The notes beneath the pieces are model-generated. The model saw only the letters and a list, made by a program, of their open reading frames with translations. It was not told the origin of the DNA and did no database searches. This document shows, one piece after another, positions 6,833 through 8,747 of a stretch of DNA of 8,747 nucleotides. The position numbers and the translations under genes were made by a program. This DNA comes from Deltaproteobacteria bacterium (GTDB taxonomy: Bacteria; JAUYMQ01). The DNA lies in assembly GCA_030698575.1 (NCBI GenBank), contig JAUYMQ010000628.1, positions 1 through 8,747 of the forward strand. The letters run 5' to 3'. Position 1 is the stretch's first letter. Each line of letters begins with the position of its first letter.

Positions 6833-7299
6833 AAGCCCTCGCGCTTCAGCTTTGCGCGCGTGGCCATCGCCGCCGCCTCCTGGACGATCTCTGCCTCGAT
6901 GGTTCCGGCCAGGTCCGCCATCTCCTGGCCGAGGAGGAGCAGTACGTCGTCGAGCGAGACGATACCGACCAGCCGTCCTTCTTCGTCGACGATGGGAATG
7001 CGGCGCACGCCGTAGTGGTGCATCTTGCGAGTGACGTCGTGCAGCGTCTCCTTCACTGACGCCGTCCGGATGGGAGCGCGGACAAGCCCCTCGATCGTCG
7101 CTTTGCGCGGATCGCCACCCTCCGCCAGAAGGACCACGAGATCACGGTCAGTGATGATTCCGAGGGGCGAGTTGTCGTGCGGGCTGGTGACTACCACCGC
7201 GCCCACCGAGAACTCGACCATCTCCCGGGCCGCCTCGGTCACGGTGCTCGTCGGATGCACGGTGCGGACGGGCCGCCGGGTCAGTTTTTCCAGGGACAT
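6829..7299 (-). CDS. Stand-alone tandem CBS-domain protein
   Basis: This 156-residue protein starts at ATG 7299 on the minus strand, with a strong GAGGAGGA ribosome site a few bases upstream (about 7305-7313). The frame stays open to 7458, but the extra 53 residues are Pro/Arg-rich and lack family character. Two CBS motifs are visible: residues about 7-62 (VRTVHPTSTVTEAAREM ... GAVVV ... LGIITDRDLV) and about 72-127 (IRTASVKETLHDVTRKM ... VRRIPIVDEEGRLVGIVSLDDVL). A charged Ala-rich helix follows, ending KLKREGF. Paired CBS domains form a Bateman module that binds adenosyl nucleotides such as AMP, ATP or SAM and regulates a partner. No effector domain is attached, so the target is unknown. 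It converges on the Na/Pi transporter gene, sharing the CTAG at 6829-6832, and no terminator lies between them. Confidence 0.85.
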   Translation of the reverse strand: MSLEKLTRRPVRTVHPTSTVTEAAREMVEFSVGAVVVTSPHDNSPLGIITDRDLVVLLAEGGDPRKATIEGLVRAPIRTASVKETLHDVTRKMHHYGVRRIPIVDEEGRLVGIVSLDDVLLLLGQEMADLAGTIEAEIVQEAAAMATRAKLKREGF

Positions 7300-7340
7300 G
7301 GCCTTTCCTCCTCTGGAAGGGGCATGCGCGTTCGAGGGGC

Positions 7341-7406
7341 TCCGGCCGGACGGCCGGAACCGCCCCCGATCCTCTTTCCTAGCAAGCCCCGTGCCGAGAG
7401 GATCGG
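7341..7406 (-). repeat. Two adjacent inverted repeats in the CBS gene leader
   Basis: TCCGGCCG (7341-7348) and CGGCCGGA (7351-7358) form an 8 bp inverted repeat with a 2-base centre. CCGATCCTCT (7366-7375) and AGAGGATCGG (7397-7406) form a perfect 10 bp inverted repeat with a 21-base loop. On the minus strand both would lie 42-107 nt upstream of the CBS start, so they could fold as tandem hairpins in its leader, or serve as protein-binding sites. Function unknown. Confidence 0.45.
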
Positions 7407-7540
7407 CCCCTGATTCCGGGCGGTCAAGCGGGCAGGGACGTGCAATCTCGTCAGTCATCGCCCCAGCGGATGCAATATTTTCACCATTGGAGACCTGTCA
7501 GCGAGAGAAATCCCGCGATGTTTCGCGATCCCATTGGCGG

Positions 7541-7556
7541 CGGCGACAAACTTGCA
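7541..7556 (+). promoter_or_regulatory. Sigma-54-like promoter element upstream of the zinc-ribbon/HPF genes
   Basis: CGGCGAC-AAAC-TTGCA matches the RpoN layout TGGCACG-N4-TTGCA in spacing, with the -24 GG (7542-7543) and -12 GC (7554-7555) ten bases apart and TTGCA exact. The first half matches only in GGC. It would start transcription near 7567, giving a leader of about 78 nt before the ATG at 7645. No convincing sigma-70 pair is seen here: TATAGA at 7563 lacks a -35 at proper distance. An inverted repeat CGCGA-tgtt-TCGCG (7514-7527) lies just upstream. Activator sites were not identified. Confidence 0.4.
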
Positions 7557-7644
7557 TCAGGCTATAGAAGTGGGGGATCGTGATGGGGCGGCTTCCGGCC
7601 GTATCCAGAACCAAACAGGCTGCATCATGAAAAGGAGATAAAAG

Positions 7645-7848
7645 ATGCATCGCTCGGAGATGGAGGCCAGGGTTCCCTGCGCCGGTTGCGGCGCCGCGAT
7701 AGCCGATGACAGCCGGTCCTTCGCCTTCGGCGAGAACCAGCTGCTGTGCTGGGGGTGCGCGCTACGCAGGGGCGGATCTTTCGATGCGGAAGAAGACCAG
7801 TGGTCAACGGATCCGCGCACCGACGACCTGATGGCTGAAGAAAGCTGA
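7645..7848 (+). CDS. Small zinc-ribbon-like hypothetical protein
   Basis: This 67-residue acidic protein starts at ATG 7645 with AAAGGAG (7631-7637) 7 nt upstream, a strong ribosome site. Cysteines at 12, 15, 35 and 38 form two knuckles (CAGC and CWGC) 19 residues apart, the classic pattern of a single zinc ribbon. The second knuckle is followed by ALRRGG. The C-terminal third is acidic and probably disordered. I do not recognise a named family. It precedes the HPF-cold-shock gene by 47 nt on the same strand and probably shares its transcript. A zinc-binding role is inferred from the cysteines. A function in translation or stress would be guesswork from context. Confidence 0.75.
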   Translation: MHRSEMEARVPCAGCGAAIADDSRSFAFGENQLLCWGCALRRGGSFDAEEDQWSTDPRTDDLMAEES

Positions 7849-7895
7849 GAATCGCAACAAGAGTCATGCCGCCTCGTGCGGGCAAGGAGCCATGG

Positions 7896-8438
7896 ATGGA
7901 GATTCACTGGAGGAACAGCAACGGGATTCCGAAGGCTGCGATCGACAAGATAGAAGCGCGGCTTCAGGCGCTGGCCGAGAGCCATGGGGACCTCATCGAC
8001 GTCCGGATCAGCATCAAGCCCACGGCCCACCATCGGCACGGCGGCCACGAGGTGACGATTGCCTGCCATGCGAGAAGAAAGGAGATCGTGGCGGCCCGCA
8101 TCCGCCCGGAGGTCGGGCTGGCGCTGACCGAGGCTGTCGACGCCCTCGAGAAGCAAGTCCACAAGCTGAGGCAGAAGCGTCGCAGCAAGCGCACCGAGCG
8201 GCCCGCAGCGCCGCCCTACCTCGGCATCGTCGATTCGGTCAATCGCGAGGAAGGATACGGCTTCATACTCACGGACGACGGGGAGAAGGTGTACTTCCAC
8301 AGGAACGCGGTGCACGGCGGGCTTGCCTTCGACCATCTCGAGGAAGGGCTGCGGGTGGCGCTGAACGTCGAGCCCGGCGAGAAGGGGCCCCAGGCCACCA
8401 CGGTGGACAGCGCGCCGCCGGATGCGCCCGTTCCCTGA
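7896..8438 (+). CDS. Ribosome hibernation factor (HPF/RaiA) fused to a cold-shock domain
   Basis: This 180-residue protein starts at ATG 7896, 6 nt after AAGGAG (7884-7889). The in-frame ATG 7866 would add ten unconserved residues and has no ribosome site. Residues 1-95 resemble the HPF/RaiA fold: MEIHWRNSNGIP, a helix to about 30, the strands VRISIKP and HEVTIACHARRKEIVAAR, then the helix LALTEAVDALEKQVHKLRQ. A basic linker (about 90-101, LRQKRRSKR) leads to a cold-shock/OB domain at about 108-170. Its RNP1-like motif is EEGYGFI (118-124) and its RNP2-like motif is VYFHRNAV (132-139). HPF domains bind the 30S subunit across the mRNA and tRNA channel and silence ribosomes in stationary phase. 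The cold-shock domain should add single-stranded RNA binding. The C-terminal dimerisation domain of long-form HPF is absent. Fusions of this shape occur in other proteobacteria. A terminator follows the gene. Confidence 0.87.
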   Translation: MEIHWRNSNGIPKAAIDKIEARLQALAESHGDLIDVRISIKPTAHHRHGGHEVTIACHARRKEIVAARIRPEVGLALTEAVDALEKQVHKLRQKRRSKRTERPAAPPYLGIVDSVNREEGYGFILTDDGEKVYFHRNAVHGGLAFDHLEEGLRVALNVEPGEKGPQATTVDSAPPDAPVP

Positions 8439-8493
8439 GGCTTGAGGGGAGCGCCTGCCCAGCCCGCACCGTCAGCGACTTCAGACTAGACTA

Positions 8494-8533
8494 AAGCAAG
8501 GGCCCCCGGCCTTCCGGCAGGGGGCCCACGCTT
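8494..8533. terminator. Hairpin terminator between the HPF fusion and hydrolase genes
   Basis: GGGCCCCC (8500-8507) pairs with GGGGGCCC (8520-8527). Beyond a 2-nt internal loop, AAGC (8494-8497) pairs with GCTT (8530-8533). The hairpin lies between two convergent genes and could serve both. On the minus strand it is followed by TTGCTTTAG, a short T-rich tail. On the plus strand the tail is weak. Confidence 0.65.
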
Positions 8534-8552
8534 GTCGGGCGCCTTCGTGAAC

Positions 8553-8747
8553 CTACTTGGTGTAGGCCTTGAAGGGGCCGTCCGCCCAGGTGTAGGCGGA
8601 AAGATCCTTCTGTCCCTTCGCCGACGGGTGGAAGCAGTCGAAGGGAGAGACCTGGTCGGGAGTGAACGTCGTGTCGAACGTCACGGTGGTGTACTGGTAG
8701 TAGTGGTGCGTGTCGTTCGCGTTGAATTCGTTCACCAGGTTCTGAAG
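8553..8747 (-). CDS. SGNH/GDSL hydrolase, C-terminal fragment
   Basis: A minus-strand frame is open from the right window edge to TAG at 8553-8555, giving the last 64 residues. The visible part contains SPFDCFHPSAKGQKDLSAYTW. DCFHPS is the DxxH block V of SGNH/GDSL esterases, holding the catalytic Asp and His, and the following GQ-(x)n-A-(x)-TW is common in secreted phospholipase-like members. The catalytic Ser block, any signal peptide and the start lie outside the window. The GTG at 8735 is internal. The aromatic and Asn/Thr-rich stretch before the motif suggests an exported enzyme. Substrate cannot be told from this fragment. Confidence 0.72.
   Translation of the reverse strand, partial: LQNLVNEFNANDTHHYYQYTTVTFDTTFTPDQVSPFDCFHPSAKGQKDLSAYTWADGPFKAYTK

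Noticed and set aside
7300-7458. N-terminal extension of the CBS gene to 7458
   Set aside because: The extra 53 residues are low-complexity and Pro/Arg-rich, while a strong ribosome site sits directly before ATG 7299.
7025-7567. Plus-strand open frame (180 codons) across the CBS gene and the intergenic region
   Set aside because: It is antisense to the CBS coding sequence over its first half, has a Ser/Arg-rich composition and shows no domain. It would also run through the candidate promoter.
7627-7641. Four-codon ORF (Met-Lys-Arg-Arg-stop) overlapping the ribosome site of the zinc-ribbon gene
   Set aside because: It has no ribosome site of its own, and its AAAAGGAGA codons are simply the Shine-Dalgarno sequence of the next gene.

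Overview
This 8.7 kb window is high-GC bacterial chromosome, densely packed with genes and showing proteobacteria-like gene content. It holds Tad-type surface genes, an adenosylcobalamin-dependent acyl-CoA mutase with its GTPase chaperone, a Na+/phosphate-type transporter, a CBS protein, and a ribosome-hibernation factor fused to a cold-shock domain. No insertion sequence, phage gene, CRISPR array, tRNA or rRNA is visible. The exact phylum cannot be fixed from the sequence. Ethylmalonyl-CoA mutase is known mainly from Alphaproteobacteria and Actinobacteria, but it also occurs in uncultured high-GC lineages.

Layout from left to right. (1) Positions 2-1783 hold the end of a TadE-like gene and a complete TadG-like gene on the + strand. 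A 210 bp spacer with two hairpins separates them, and a strong intrinsic terminator (1805-1840) follows the second gene. (2) Positions 1999-6832 form a tight + strand run: ecm (ethylmalonyl-CoA mutase, easily mistaken for methylmalonyl-CoA mutase), meaB (overlapping it by ATGA), a 62-residue LapA/DUF1049-type membrane protein (1 nt gap) and a Na/Pi cotransporter with a C-terminal PhoU-like region (16 nt gap). (3) A two-CBS-domain gene on the - strand (6829-7299) converges on the transporter gene, and the two stop codons share the palindrome CTAG. (4) Positions 7300-7644 are intergenic. They carry stacked inverted repeats on the CBS side and a sigma-54-like promoter element on the other side. 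(5) Positions 7645-8438 hold a small four-cysteine zinc-ribbon-like protein and an HPF/RaiA-cold-shock fusion protein on the + strand. (6) A hairpin terminator (8494-8533) separates these from the C-terminal end of a - strand SGNH/GDSL hydrolase cut by the window edge.

How the genes fit together. Ecm converts (2R)-ethylmalonyl-CoA to (2S)-methylsuccinyl-CoA in the ethylmalonyl-CoA pathway of acetyl-CoA assimilation. MeaB-type GTPases load and protect the B12 cofactor of such mutases, and the translational overlap points to a dedicated pair. The other pathway enzymes (Ccr, Msd, Mch, Mcl) are not in this window. The zinc-ribbon and HPF-CSD genes look like a stationary-phase or stress unit acting on ribosomes. 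The Tad genes belong to a surface pilus or secreted-protein locus that continues to the left.

Nothing here is clearly a previously undescribed system. The best leads are the divergent switch-region segment in the MeaB homologue, the zinc-ribbon/HPF-CSD pair behind a sigma-54-like element, and the calcium-loop-like motif in the TadG-like protein.
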